Shown here piece by piece: positions 1 through 6,990 of a DNA stretch of 40,572 nt. A program made the translations under genes and the position numbers. The DNA is taken from NCBI GenBank assembly GCA_035541215.1, contig DATKNV010000063.1, positions 1-40,572 on the forward strand, read 5' to 3'. Within the stretch, counting starts at the first letter, position 1, and every line of letters begins with the position of its first letter. The notes beneath the pieces are model-generated. The model was given only the letters and a program-made list of their open reading frames with translations, did no database searches and was not told the DNA's origin. This DNA is from DASZHJ01 sp035541215 (GTDB lineage Bacteria; Pseudomonadota; Alphaproteobacteria; ATCC43930; CGMCC-115725).

Positions 1-2
1 TC

Positions 3-62
3 TCCCGCGACACCAGCGACTACGAAAGGGCGCGCGTTCCGGTGCTCAATCCGTGGAAATGA
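3..62 (+). CDS. C-terminal tail of an unknown protein (cut by window start)
   Basis: The third forward frame is open from the window edge and reads a plausible protein tail ending in VPVLNPWK before TGA at 60-62. Only about 19 residues are visible, so no family can be named. It would converge on the minus-strand gene ending at 76, with a 13-base gap. The call rests on the natural-looking composition and the lack of a competing frame. Confidence 0.4.
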   Translation, partial: SRDTSDYERARVPVLNPWK

Positions 63-75
63 GGATTGCCGGGTC

Positions 76-306
76 TCAGCGCTCGCGCTTGCGGTCGCAG
101 CGCCAGGCCGTCGTCACGTACTGGCAGCCGTAGGAGAAGCACTGACACTCCCAGACCCAGCCGTTGATGCAGAGATGCCCGGGGCCGCCGCAATAGGGCG
201 GCTCCCAATGCGCGGGATCTGCCCGGGGAGAGAGCGCGGGCGCCGGCGCGGAGGCCGCGAGGACGAAGGCCAGGAGCGGAACCGCCGCTCGCATCGCTCT
301 TCGCAT
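76..306 (-). CDS. Small secreted six-cysteine protein
   Basis: This 76-residue protein starts with a classic signal peptide: MRRAMRAA, a hydrophobic stretch (VPLLAFVLAASAPAPA), then a likely cleavage near residue 24. The mature part carries exactly six cysteines, spaced C-x6-C-x7-C-x1-C-x4-C-x8-C, with several aromatic residues and a basic tail (CDRKRER). An even cysteine count after a signal peptide suggests three disulfides in the periplasm or outside the cell. A purine-rich ribosome site (GGGAGAG) precedes the ATG at 306. I do not recognise the family, and no function is assigned. It stands alone, transcribed away from the PAS gene at 529. Confidence 0.72.
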   Translation of the reverse strand: MRRAMRAAVPLLAFVLAASAPAPALSPRADPAHWEPPYCGGPGHLCINGWVWECQCFSYGCQYVTTAWRCDRKRER

Positions 307-528
307 GGAGACTCTCCCGCGCCGAAGTCGCCGCGACTGCCAAGCGAACGCCCGGCGCGCTCGCGCTATTCCCGCGAGCGTCCCACACCCAGGCCGCGAG
401 CACCCACGCCCGAGCTCGCGAAATGCGAGCCCGCGCGCGATTTTCCTCGAAAAAAGTGCTCGCGCAATCGCGATGGCGGCGATAATGATTCTTAATGCCG
501 TAGCGGTCTTGAAAAATTAGGGGGCCGC

Positions 529-1239
529 ATGAGCGACAGCTCGCAGAGAGATTCCGGTATTCCCGTCTATGACGGCGTCGCCATGCTGGACGCGCCGCGC
601 GATCCCGACTTCAAGGCGTTCCTGCGCTGGTGGGAGGAGACGACGCGCGCGCGCCCCATTCCCTCGCGCGCGGATTTCGATCCCGTGAAGCACCGGCGCC
701 TGCTGCCGCACGTCTTCATCATGGAGAAGGTGCTGCTGCCCGATCGCTACGTGCAGCGTCTCGTGGGCTCGACGGTCGAATCCTTCTACGGGATGCGCCT
801 CGGCGGGCAGAGCCTGCGGCAGAGCTTTCCGGGCGAGGGCGCCGATCGCCTGGCCCGGCTCTACGACGCGATCGGCGCGAGCCGCAAGCCCTGCTTCCGC
901 ACGGGGCCCACCTATTGGTTCGCGCAGAAGAGCTATCGCCGCTACGAGGCCTGCTTCTTCCCGCTCTCGCCGGACGGCGACGAGGTCAACATGATCATCG
1001 GCGCGATCAAGTTCTTCGGCGCGGAGGTGCTGCGGCCGCCCTCGCCGCGGGTCAAGAGCGCGCTCGAGGAGGCGCTGGAAACGATGGCTCCCGGCCGAGG
1101 GGACATTCGGCCGGGAGCCGGCTCGGCGCCCGCGCGGGGGGACTGCGCGGACACCGCACGCGAGCTGCGGCCCGCCGCTACTTGGCGAGCCCCGCTGCTT
1201 CCGCGGGACGCGAGGACGAGGCGACGCTCTGCGGCGTGA
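529..1239 (+). CDS. PAS_5-type PAS domain protein
   Basis: The 236-residue product resembles the PAS_5 (PF07310) proteins that are abundant in alphaproteobacteria. Residues 23-60 hold a W-W-E-x2 motif and 'LLPHVFIME'. Residues 75-165 hold the core 'GSTVESFYGMRLGG' and 'RRYEACFFPLSPDG'. No output domain follows, so it is probably a stand-alone sensor or a partner protein; this is inferred from the fold. AGGGGG eight bases before the ATG supports the start. The last 20 or so residues are Arg/Ala-rich and overlap the antiparallel regulator gene (1178-1963) by 62 bp, so the C-terminus may be a run-on without conserved function. Confidence 0.85.
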   Translation: MSDSSQRDSGIPVYDGVAMLDAPRDPDFKAFLRWWEETTRARPIPSRADFDPVKHRRLLPHVFIMEKVLLPDRYVQRLVGSTVESFYGMRLGGQSLRQSFPGEGADRLARLYDAIGASRKPCFRTGPTYWFAQKSYRRYEACFFPLSPDGDEVNMIIGAIKFFGAEVLRPPSPRVKSALEEALETMAPGRGDIRPGAGSAPARGDCADTARELRPAATWRAPLLPRDARTRRRSAA

Positions 1240-1963
1240 GGCTTCCCGTCGCGAGCAGCGCCGCCTGCGTGCGGTTCGCGACGTGGAGGCGCTTGATGAT
1301 CTGCTTCACGTGCGCCTTCACCGTGCTCTCGGACATCGTGAGCGCGTCGGCGATGAGCTTGTTCGACTTGCCCTGCGCGATGAGCGCGAGCACGTCGCGC
1401 TGGCGCCGCGTCAATTCCGACCAGGGCTCGTTCTGGCGCTTCGGGCTCTGCGCCGCGTTCTGCCGCTGCGGCCCCGCGTCGATGAGCGAGGAAGGCACGT
1501 AGACGCCGCCCGCGAGCACGAGGTCGAGCGCCCCCAGGAGCACCTTGAGGCTCAGCGAGGCCGGGAGGAAGCCGCGGGTACCCGCATTGAGGATGAGCCG
1601 CGCGCGATGCGGGTTGTCGTTCTCCGCCACCACCACGATCGGCGTATCCGGCATCGCCTGATGCAGCGTCTCGATCTGCTGGAGATCGACGAGCTCCGCC
1701 GTCGCCGCGCCGAGGAGCAGCAGGTCGAATTTCTGTCCGCCCTCGACGAGCCGGAGCACGTCCTCCGCCGAGCCCAGATCCAGGATCCGCCAAGCCGTCT
1801 CGTGCTCCGTGAGCGCGAGCTTCAGGCACTCGCGCCGGAGCCGGCTCTGATCCACGAGCGCGACCACGCTGTCCTGCGGCGACTCCTGCGCGGCGCGGCG
1901 GATCTCCTGCGGCTGCGCCTGGCCTGCCGCCTTGACCTCGATCGTCTCGCTACTACGATCCAT
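1178..1963 (-). CDS. LuxR-family regulator with degenerate receiver domain
   Basis: The 261-residue protein has a receiver-like N-terminal part (about residues 33-155) and a C-terminal LuxR/FixJ helix-turn-helix ('ELTRRQRDVLALIAQGKSN' through 'STVKAHVKQIIKRLHV', about 185-240). The phosphorylation site is lost: where receivers read D-[LIV]-[LIV]-[LIV]-x-D, this reads FDLLLLG, with Gly in place of the acceptor Asp. The conserved Lys position reads GFLPAS. It is therefore probably a phosphorylation-independent regulator. GGGAGAG precedes the ATG at 1963. Its 3' end overlaps the PAS gene antisense. The nearest histidine kinase (2629-4002) is unlikely to be its partner, given the missing Asp. Confidence 0.88.
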   Translation of the reverse strand: MDRSSETIEVKAAGQAQPQEIRRAAQESPQDSVVALVDQSRLRRECLKLALTEHETAWRILDLGSAEDVLRLVEGGQKFDLLLLGAATAELVDLQQIETLHQAMPDTPIVVVAENDNPHRARLILNAGTRGFLPASLSLKVLLGALDLVLAGGVYVPSSLIDAGPQRQNAAQSPKRQNEPWSELTRRQRDVLALIAQGKSNKLIADALTMSESTVKAHVKQIIKRLHVANRTQAALLATGSLTPQSVASSSRPAEAAGLAK

Positions 1964-2180
1964 CCGACTCTCCCGCTGAATGGGCAGAACGGCCCCGGCC
2001 GCTCCGAGAGGACGCGCGCCCCAAAGGTGGGCAGCATCCCCTCTCTCCGCAAATCGGATTACAGCATCGCCTCTAACCCCATCAGAAGGAACAGAGATTT
2101 CGTAAAATTACTTTTCAATGTGTAACAAAGGGGGAAAATTTGGTCGCGGGGTGTAAGATATTGGAAAAACGTGGGATTCA
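1964..2180. promoter_or_regulatory. AT-rich divergent intergenic region
   Basis: This 217-base gap separates the divergent LuxR-type gene (-) from the small ORF at 2181 (+). From about 2085 to 2175 it is markedly AT-richer than its surroundings (for example AAAATTACTTTTCAATG). That suggests promoter elements for one or both genes. I could not align a convincing sigma-factor consensus, so this marks a likely regulatory region and not a mapped promoter. Confidence 0.4.
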
Positions 2181-2393
2181 ATGATGACGGGGGCTAGAGG
2201 CCAATCGAATCGGCGCCTGCGCATGCTCTCCGCCGTTTACCTTGGGGCGGGTATCATCGATTTCTCGTACCATCTCATCGTCGCGCTGCGCATCGGGGAT
2301 CAGCGCATTACCTGGAACGACCTCATGGTCGCCTTCGAGGCGAGCCTGTTCTGGCCCATCGATCTAGCCGTGCGCTTGCTGAGTGGGGGCTGA
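2181..2393 (+). CDS. Small hypothetical membrane protein
   Basis: The 70-residue ORF has two hydrophobic stretches: LSAVYLGAGIIDFSYHLIVAL (residues ~15-36, broken by a few polar residues) and FEASLFWPIDLAVRLL (~52-67). A basic N-terminus (RGQSNRRLR) fits a cytoplasmic anchor. Tandem ATGs at 2181 and 2184 are both possible starts. Codon third positions are GC-rich, as in neighbouring genes. No family is recognised. It lies downstream of the AT-rich divergent region and could be co-expressed with the proline-rich ORF at 2449. Confidence 0.55.
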   Translation: MMTGARGQSNRRLRMLSAVYLGAGIIDFSYHLIVALRIGDQRITWNDLMVAFEASLFWPIDLAVRLLSGG

Positions 2394-2448
2394 GGGCTTC
2401 CCCGCGTTTACTGCGGCTTCATCTCATCGCGATAAGCTCGCGCGCCCG

Positions 2449-2619
2449 ATGAGCAATCCCCTCCCTCCGATTGCCCTTTCCCCTGCCGCGCTCGGCGCGC
2501 TGCAGGCGCGGCCCGCCGCGCCGAGACCGGGGGTGGCGCCCGAGCAGGACGCGCCGCCAAAGCCCGCGCCCGCCGACGCTCCCGTGCGTCGCGGTCAGTA
2601 CCTCGACATCGTGGTCTGA
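2449..2619 (+). CDS. Short proline/alanine-rich hypothetical protein
   Basis: From the ATG at 2449 this ORF encodes 56 residues beginning MSNPLPPIALSPAAL and ending GQYLDIVV. It is rich in Pro and Ala, with no membrane segment. Codon third positions are strongly GC, which supports real coding. An in-frame ATG at 2383 would overlap the previous gene and gives a less natural N-terminus. It stops 9 bases before the convergent histidine kinase. Function unknown. Confidence 0.45.
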   Translation: MSNPLPPIALSPAALGALQARPAAPRPGVAPEQDAPPKPAPADAPVRRGQYLDIVV

Positions 2620-2628
2620 TCGGCTCCG

Positions 2629-4002
2629 CTATCGCCGCACGGCGGCGCGGCGCTCCGCTTCCGCGGCCACGCGGGTGCTGGGTAATCCCATCGTCACGGT
2701 CGTGCCGAGCCCCACTGCGCTCGCAATCCTGAGGTAACCGCCGTGGAGCTCCATCAAGCGCCGCGCCAGCGGCAGGCCGAGTCCGGTTCCGCCGTAGTTG
2801 CGCGTGATCTTGCTGTCGATCTGCCGGAACGGCTCGAGGGCGACGGGAATATCCTCCGGCCGCATGCCGATGCCGGTATCGGCGATCGTCGTCTCGATGC
2901 CGCCGTCCTCGGATAGCGCGGCCGCGATCTCGATCCGCCCGCCGGGAGGCGTGAACTTCACCGCATTGGAGAGCAGATTGAGCATCGCCTGCTTGAGTCT
3001 CATCTCGTCCGCGAGCACCATCGGAAGGTCCGCCGGAACGCTGACGCGCACGGCGATGCCGGCTTCCTCCGTTCTCGGCGCGATCAAGCGCAGGCACCGC
3101 CCCGCGAGCATCCCCATCGAGATCCGCTCCTCGTGCAGCTCGAGCCGCCCCGCCTCGATCTTGGAGATGTCGAGAATGTCCGAGATGAGCGCGAGCAGAT
3201 GCTCGCCGGAGGAATGGATGTCGGCGGCATAGGCGCGATACTTCGCGTCGACCGGCCCGGAGCGCGCGTCGCGGATCATCTCGGCGAAGCCGAGCACGGC
3301 GTTGAGCGGCGTGCGAAGCTCGTGGCTCATGGTGGCAAGGAATTCCGACTTGACGCGGCTCGCCACCTCTGCGGCGTCCTTGGCCTGGCGCAGGTTGCTC
3401 ACGAGGTCGGCGTTGGCGAATTTGAGCCGGATCATCCCGACGATGCTTCGGTTGACCGAGCGCCCCATCGACAGCATCAGCGCAAGGTTCACCGCGGTCG
3501 TCGCGCCGAAAATCACGGAGGTCGCCGTGGAATGCAGAAAGCTAGATGCCGCGAGCGGCCCGATCGTCGTGATGACGAAGGCGTTGAAGGCCGGGAGGTA
3601 TGCCGCGTAGGCGAAGGTGCCGCCGACGACCATGCTCGCGATGATCAGGATCACGAAGGCCGAGAGTTCGGGATCCTCCGGCAGATAAAACCCAGCGCCG
3701 AACGCGCCCCAGAGCAACCCGCTTCCGGACATCATCACGACCGCCGGTCGCGCCCAGCGCACGACCTGCGCGTCGTCCGCCTCCTCGCGGCGGAAGCGGA
3801 GCCACATGACGCCCCGGACCCCGAGCCAGAGCAGGATCGCCCCGCTCCAGGCCAGCAGCAGGCTCGCGGGAACGCTGTCCCACAGCACCGTCAGCGACAC
3901 CGCGACGGCGAGCGCCGAGCCCGCGAGCGAGATCGGCGACTTGAAGAGGAGCCGAAGCTGCTCGGCTCGAATGCTGCGCTCGACGTCGATCAAGGGGAGC
4001 AC
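2629..4002 (-). CDS. Membrane sensor histidine kinase (orphan)
   Basis: This inner-membrane kinase autophosphorylates on His and should pass the phosphate to a response regulator. From a GTG start at 4002 (457 residues) it has several N-terminal membrane helices (about 20-185), then HisKA with the H-box 'MSHELRTPLNAVLGF' (His near 227). The HATPase_c domain follows, with N-box 'LSNAVKF', G1 'ADTGIGM', F-box 'FRQID' and G2 'GGTGLGL'. The frame stays open to another GTG at 4146. That stretch overlaps the upstream lipoprotein gene and looks non-coding (AT-rich, poor codon bias), so I prefer 4002. No receiver gene adjoins it. The sensory part is the membrane domain, with no periplasmic loop domain or PAS evident. 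Confidence 0.9.
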   Translation of the reverse strand: MLPLIDVERSIRAEQLRLLFKSPISLAGSALAVAVSLTVLWDSVPASLLLAWSGAILLWLGVRGVMWLRFRREEADDAQVVRWARPAVVMMSGSGLLWGAFGAGFYLPEDPELSAFVILIIASMVVGGTFAYAAYLPAFNAFVITTIGPLAASSFLHSTATSVIFGATTAVNLALMLSMGRSVNRSIVGMIRLKFANADLVSNLRQAKDAAEVASRVKSEFLATMSHELRTPLNAVLGFAEMIRDARSGPVDAKYRAYAADIHSSGEHLLALISDILDISKIEAGRLELHEERISMGMLAGRCLRLIAPRTEEAGIAVRVSVPADLPMVLADEMRLKQAMLNLLSNAVKFTPPGGRIEIAAALSEDGGIETTIADTGIGMRPEDIPVALEPFRQIDSKITRNYGGTGLGLPLARRLMELHGGYLRIASAVGLGTTVTMGLPSTRVAAEAERRAAVRR

Positions 4003-4106
4003 CGTTCCGCTGGTGTCGCCGCGCGGCGAAACCCGATGGATTTTCGACAGTCGCCGGATTTCGGTTAAGAAAGTGTTTAGATCCCGACGCCAGTGAGCGC
4101 CCGGCG

Positions 4107-4481
4107 TCAATTTGGCGCCGGCTCGAAGCCCTTGGCGGCGAGACACTCGCCCAGCAATTGCTGGCGGACCGCCGGGCCCTCGGCCGTTTCATTATCCAGT
4201 TGCAGACGGTAGGTGGGATCGTTGCGCCCATAGGGGTAGCCGCGCGGCCGGCCGATCAAGCCGGGATCGTCCATCAGAGTGACGCCGGCCGTGGGGAAGG
4301 GCGCCGCGTTCTGCGTGCGGTTCCACACCGTGAGCTGCGCCTCCCGCCGGCAGTCGTCGTAGTCTCTGCTGTTGGCCGCGGCGTCTTGACCCGGGCGCAC
4401 CCAGCCCGGCGCCTCGGCGCAGCCCGTCAAAGCTGCTGCAAGAATGAGTGCCGCGATCGACGCTCGTAGCCGAGAAATCAT
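4107..4481 (-). CDS. Small lipoprotein
   Basis: The 124-residue product has a lipoprotein signal: MISRLRASIAALILAAA followed by lipobox LTGC, so Cys20 should be lipidated. The mature part contains 'YDDCRREAQ' and ends 'LLGECLAAKGFEPAPN', a Cys plus K-G-F tail often seen in small proteobacterial lipoproteins of unknown role. One disulfide between the two mature cysteines is possible. The ATG at 4481 was chosen because an upstream extension lacks a signal peptide. It lies upstream of the histidine kinase on the same strand and is divergent from the SDR gene at 4573. Confidence 0.8.
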   Translation of the reverse strand: MISRLRASIAALILAAALTGCAEAPGWVRPGQDAAANSRDYDDCRREAQLTVWNRTQNAAPFPTAGVTLMDDPGLIGRPRGYPYGRNDPTYRLQLDNETAEGPAVRQQLLGECLAAKGFEPAPN

Positions 4482-4572
4482 CGTTGCCCTCTGATCGAAG
4501 TCTAGCGTAGAGCCGAGGGCCGTGACACAGTCCTTTCGGCTGTCCATACCCCAGCAGGCACCGAGGCAAAGC

Positions 4573-5334
4573 ATGCGGCTCAGCGGCAAGGTGGCGATCG
4601 TGACCGGCGGCGGATCGGGCTTCGGCGAGGGCATCGCCAAGCGCTTCGCGGAGGAAGGCGCGCGCGTCGTGGTGAACGACATCGACGAGGCCGGCGGCAC
4701 CCGCGTCGCCGGCGAGATCGAGAAGGCGCAGGGGCAGGGGAGCGCGCTCTTCGTGCGTGCGGACGTTGCGGTGGGCTCGGAGGTCGCGCGGCTCGTGCGT
4801 CAGACGCTCGACCGCTACGGCAAGCTCGACATCATGGTCAACAACGCCGGCGTCACCCACGTCAACGGGCCCATGCTCGAGGTGAGCGAGGCGCTCTTCG
4901 ACCGCGTCTTCGCGGTCAACGTGAAGTCGCTTTATCTCTCCGCGCTGCACACGGTCCCGGTCTTCCGCAAGCAAGGCGGCGGCTGCATCATCAACACGGC
5001 CTCGACCGCGGGCCTCCGTCCGCGCCCCGGCCTCGTCTGGTACAACGGCTCCAAGGGTGCCGCGATCACCATCACCAAGGCGATGGCGGTGGAGCTGGCG
5101 CCCGACAAGATCCGCGTCAACGCGCTCTGTCCCGTCGCGGGCGACACGCCGCTGTTGGCGAGCTTCATGGGCGCCGACACCCCGGAGAACCGCAAGAAGT
5201 TCATCGGCTCGATCCCGCTGGGGCGCCTCTCGACCCCGCGCGACATCGCCAACGCCGCGCTCTATCTCGCTTCCGACGAGGCGGAGTTCATCACGGGCGT
5301 AGCACTCGAGGTCGATGGCGGGCGCTGTGTTTAA
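4573..5334 (+). CDS. SDR family NAD(P)-dependent oxidoreductase
   Basis: This is a classical short-chain dehydrogenase of 253 residues. The cofactor loop TGGGSGFG is at 11-18, NNAG at 90-93, and the catalytic residues are Ser144, Tyr157 and Lys161 (YNGSK), with Asn116 also in place. It resembles FabG-like and glucose-1-dehydrogenase-like members, but substrate cannot be read from sequence. The start at 4573 fits the usual 'MRLSGKVAIVTGG' N-terminus and has a GAGG-type ribosome site. The longer ATG at 4522 adds 17 unconserved residues. Its TAA stop shares the bases TTAA (5331-5334) with the stop of convergent purH. Confidence 0.92.
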   Translation: MRLSGKVAIVTGGGSGFGEGIAKRFAEEGARVVVNDIDEAGGTRVAGEIEKAQGQGSALFVRADVAVGSEVARLVRQTLDRYGKLDIMVNNAGVTHVNGPMLEVSEALFDRVFAVNVKSLYLSALHTVPVFRKQGGGCIINTASTAGLRPRPGLVWYNGSKGAAITITKAMAVELAPDKIRVNALCPVAGDTPLLASFMGADTPENRKKFIGSIPLGRLSTPRDIANAALYLASDEAEFITGVALEVDGGRCV

Positions 5335-6917
5335 TGGCGGAAGTGCCGCATTCCCGTGAAGACCATGGCAATGCCGGCGGTGTTGGCGGCGGCGATCACC
5401 TCTGCGTCGCGGATCGAGCCGCCGGGCTGAATGACGGCAGTGGCGCCGGCCTCCACGGCGGCGAGGAGACCGTCCGCAAAGGGAAAGAACGCATCCGATG
5501 CCACGACCGAGCCGCGCGCGGCGCTCTCCGCAAGGCCGGCTGCTTTGCTCGCCTCCGCTGCCTTGAGCGCGGCGATCCGCGAGCTGTCCACGCGGCTCAT
5601 CTGACCCGCGCCGATGCCGACGGTGGCGCCCGCCTTCGCAAAGACGATGGCATTGGATTTGACGTGTTTCGCCACGCGAAACGCGAACAGCAGATCCTCG
5701 AGCTCGCGCTCCGTCGGCGCGCGCTTCGTGACGGTCTTGAGATCGGCCTTGCCGACCCTCCCGGCGTCGCGGGTCTGCAGCAGATACCCTCCCGCGAGCG
5801 AGCGCAGCGTGACGCCCGGCGCCGCGGGATCGGGCAAGCCGCCTGCGACGAGGACGCGAAGAGCGGATTTTCGCTTCAGAACGTCGCGCGCCGCGGGCTC
5901 GACCTCCGGGGCGATCGCGACTTCCGCGAAGAGCTTCGCGATCAGCTCCGCCGTCTCTGCGTCGAGCGGCCGGTTCACCGCGACGATCCCGCCATAGGCG
6001 CTCACGGGGTCGCAGGCGAGCGCCTTGCGGTAGGCCTCGGCCAGCGTCTTTCCGAGCGCGACGCCGCAGGGATTGGCGTGCTTGATGATCGCGACCGCGG
6101 GCGTCTCGAATTCCGCCGCCAGCTCGAAGGCGGCGTCGGTGTCGTTGAGGTTGTTGTAGGAAAGCTCCTTCCCCTGAATTTGCTCGGCGCTCGCGACGCC
6201 CGGCCGAGGCGCGCCGCCGCGATAGAAGGCCGCCTGCTGGTGCGGGTTCTCGCCGTAACGCAAGCGCTGCTTGAGCTCGGCGGTGATCGCGAGCCGCCCC
6301 GGGAATATCTCTCCGGTCTGCGCGGCGAGCCATTCTGAGATCGCGGCGTCGTAGGCCGCGGTGCACTCGAAGGCGAGTGCCATGAGCCGCCGCCGCAGGG
6401 CGGAAGAGGTCGCGCCGTTATTGGCGGCCATGTCCGCGAGCAGGGCGTCGTACTCGCGGGGATCCGTGACGACAGCCACCGCAGCGTGATTCTTGGCGGC
6501 TGCACGGATCAGGGCGGGGCCGCCGATGTCGATGTTCTCGACGCATTCCTCGTAGGAGGCGCCGCGCGCTACGGTCGCCGCGAATGGGTAGAGGTTCGAC
6601 ACCAGCAAATCGATCGGACGGATCCCGTGCCGTGCTATGGCCTCCAGGTGCTCGGGCCGGTCGCGCCGCGCGAGCAGCCCGCCGTGGATCGCGGGGTGCA
6701 GCGTCTTGACGCGGCCGTCGAGCATCTCCGGAAATCCCGTGACGGCCGCCACGTCGGTGACCGCAAGTCCCGCCTCCGCGAGCGTCCGCGCCGTGCCTCC
6801 GGTCGATATCAGCTCAACGCCGCGCGCAGCGAGGCCGCGTGCGAAGTCGATGAGGCCGGTCTTGTCGTGGACGGAGAGCAAGGCCCGCTTGACTGGGCGG
6901 AGCGCGTCGTCGGTCAT
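5331..6917 (-). CDS. purH: Bifunctional AICAR formyltransferase / IMP cyclohydrolase PurH
   Basis: PurH catalyses the last two steps of IMP synthesis in the cytoplasm: formylation of AICAR with 10-formyl-THF, then ring closure. The 528-residue length is typical. The N-terminal cyclohydrolase (MGS-like) domain shows 'LISTGGTARTL' and 'VKTLHPAIHGGLL'. The transformylase domain shows 'RYGENPHQQAAFY', the catalytic 'IKHANPCGVA' and a C-terminal 'IQPGGSIRD' followed by 'MVFTGMRHFRH'. It is the last gene of the minus-strand run rsmB-rpe-heparinase-purH, 73 bases after the heparinase-like gene. The start ATG at 6917 gives the usual N-terminus 'MTDDALRPVKRALLSV'. Confidence 0.98.
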   Translation of the reverse strand: MTDDALRPVKRALLSVHDKTGLIDFARGLAARGVELISTGGTARTLAEAGLAVTDVAAVTGFPEMLDGRVKTLHPAIHGGLLARRDRPEHLEAIARHGIRPIDLLVSNLYPFAATVARGASYEECVENIDIGGPALIRAAAKNHAAVAVVTDPREYDALLADMAANNGATSSALRRRLMALAFECTAAYDAAISEWLAAQTGEIFPGRLAITAELKQRLRYGENPHQQAAFYRGGAPRPGVASAEQIQGKELSYNNLNDTDAAFELAAEFETPAVAIIKHANPCGVALGKTLAEAYRKALACDPVSAYGGIVAVNRPLDAETAELIAKLFAEVAIAPEVEPAARDVLKRKSALRVLVAGGLPDPAAPGVTLRSLAGGYLLQTRDAGRVGKADLKTVTKRAPTERELEDLLFAFRVAKHVKSNAIVFAKAGATVGIGAGQMSRVDSSRIAALKAAEASKAAGLAESAARGSVVASDAFFPFADGLLAAVEAGATAVIQPGGSIRDAEVIAAANTAGIAMVFTGMRHFRH

Positions 6918-6990
6918 TGCACGTCCCGTCGAAAGGCGAAGGCCGCGACCATAGTGTGCGGCCGCGCTGCGATCAAGCCGCGCTCCCGCG

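Noticed and set aside
4003..4146. N-terminal extension of the histidine kinase to GTG 4146
   Set aside because: The stretch overlaps the lipoprotein gene, is AT-rich with poor codon bias and adds nothing family-like, so GTG 4002 was preferred.
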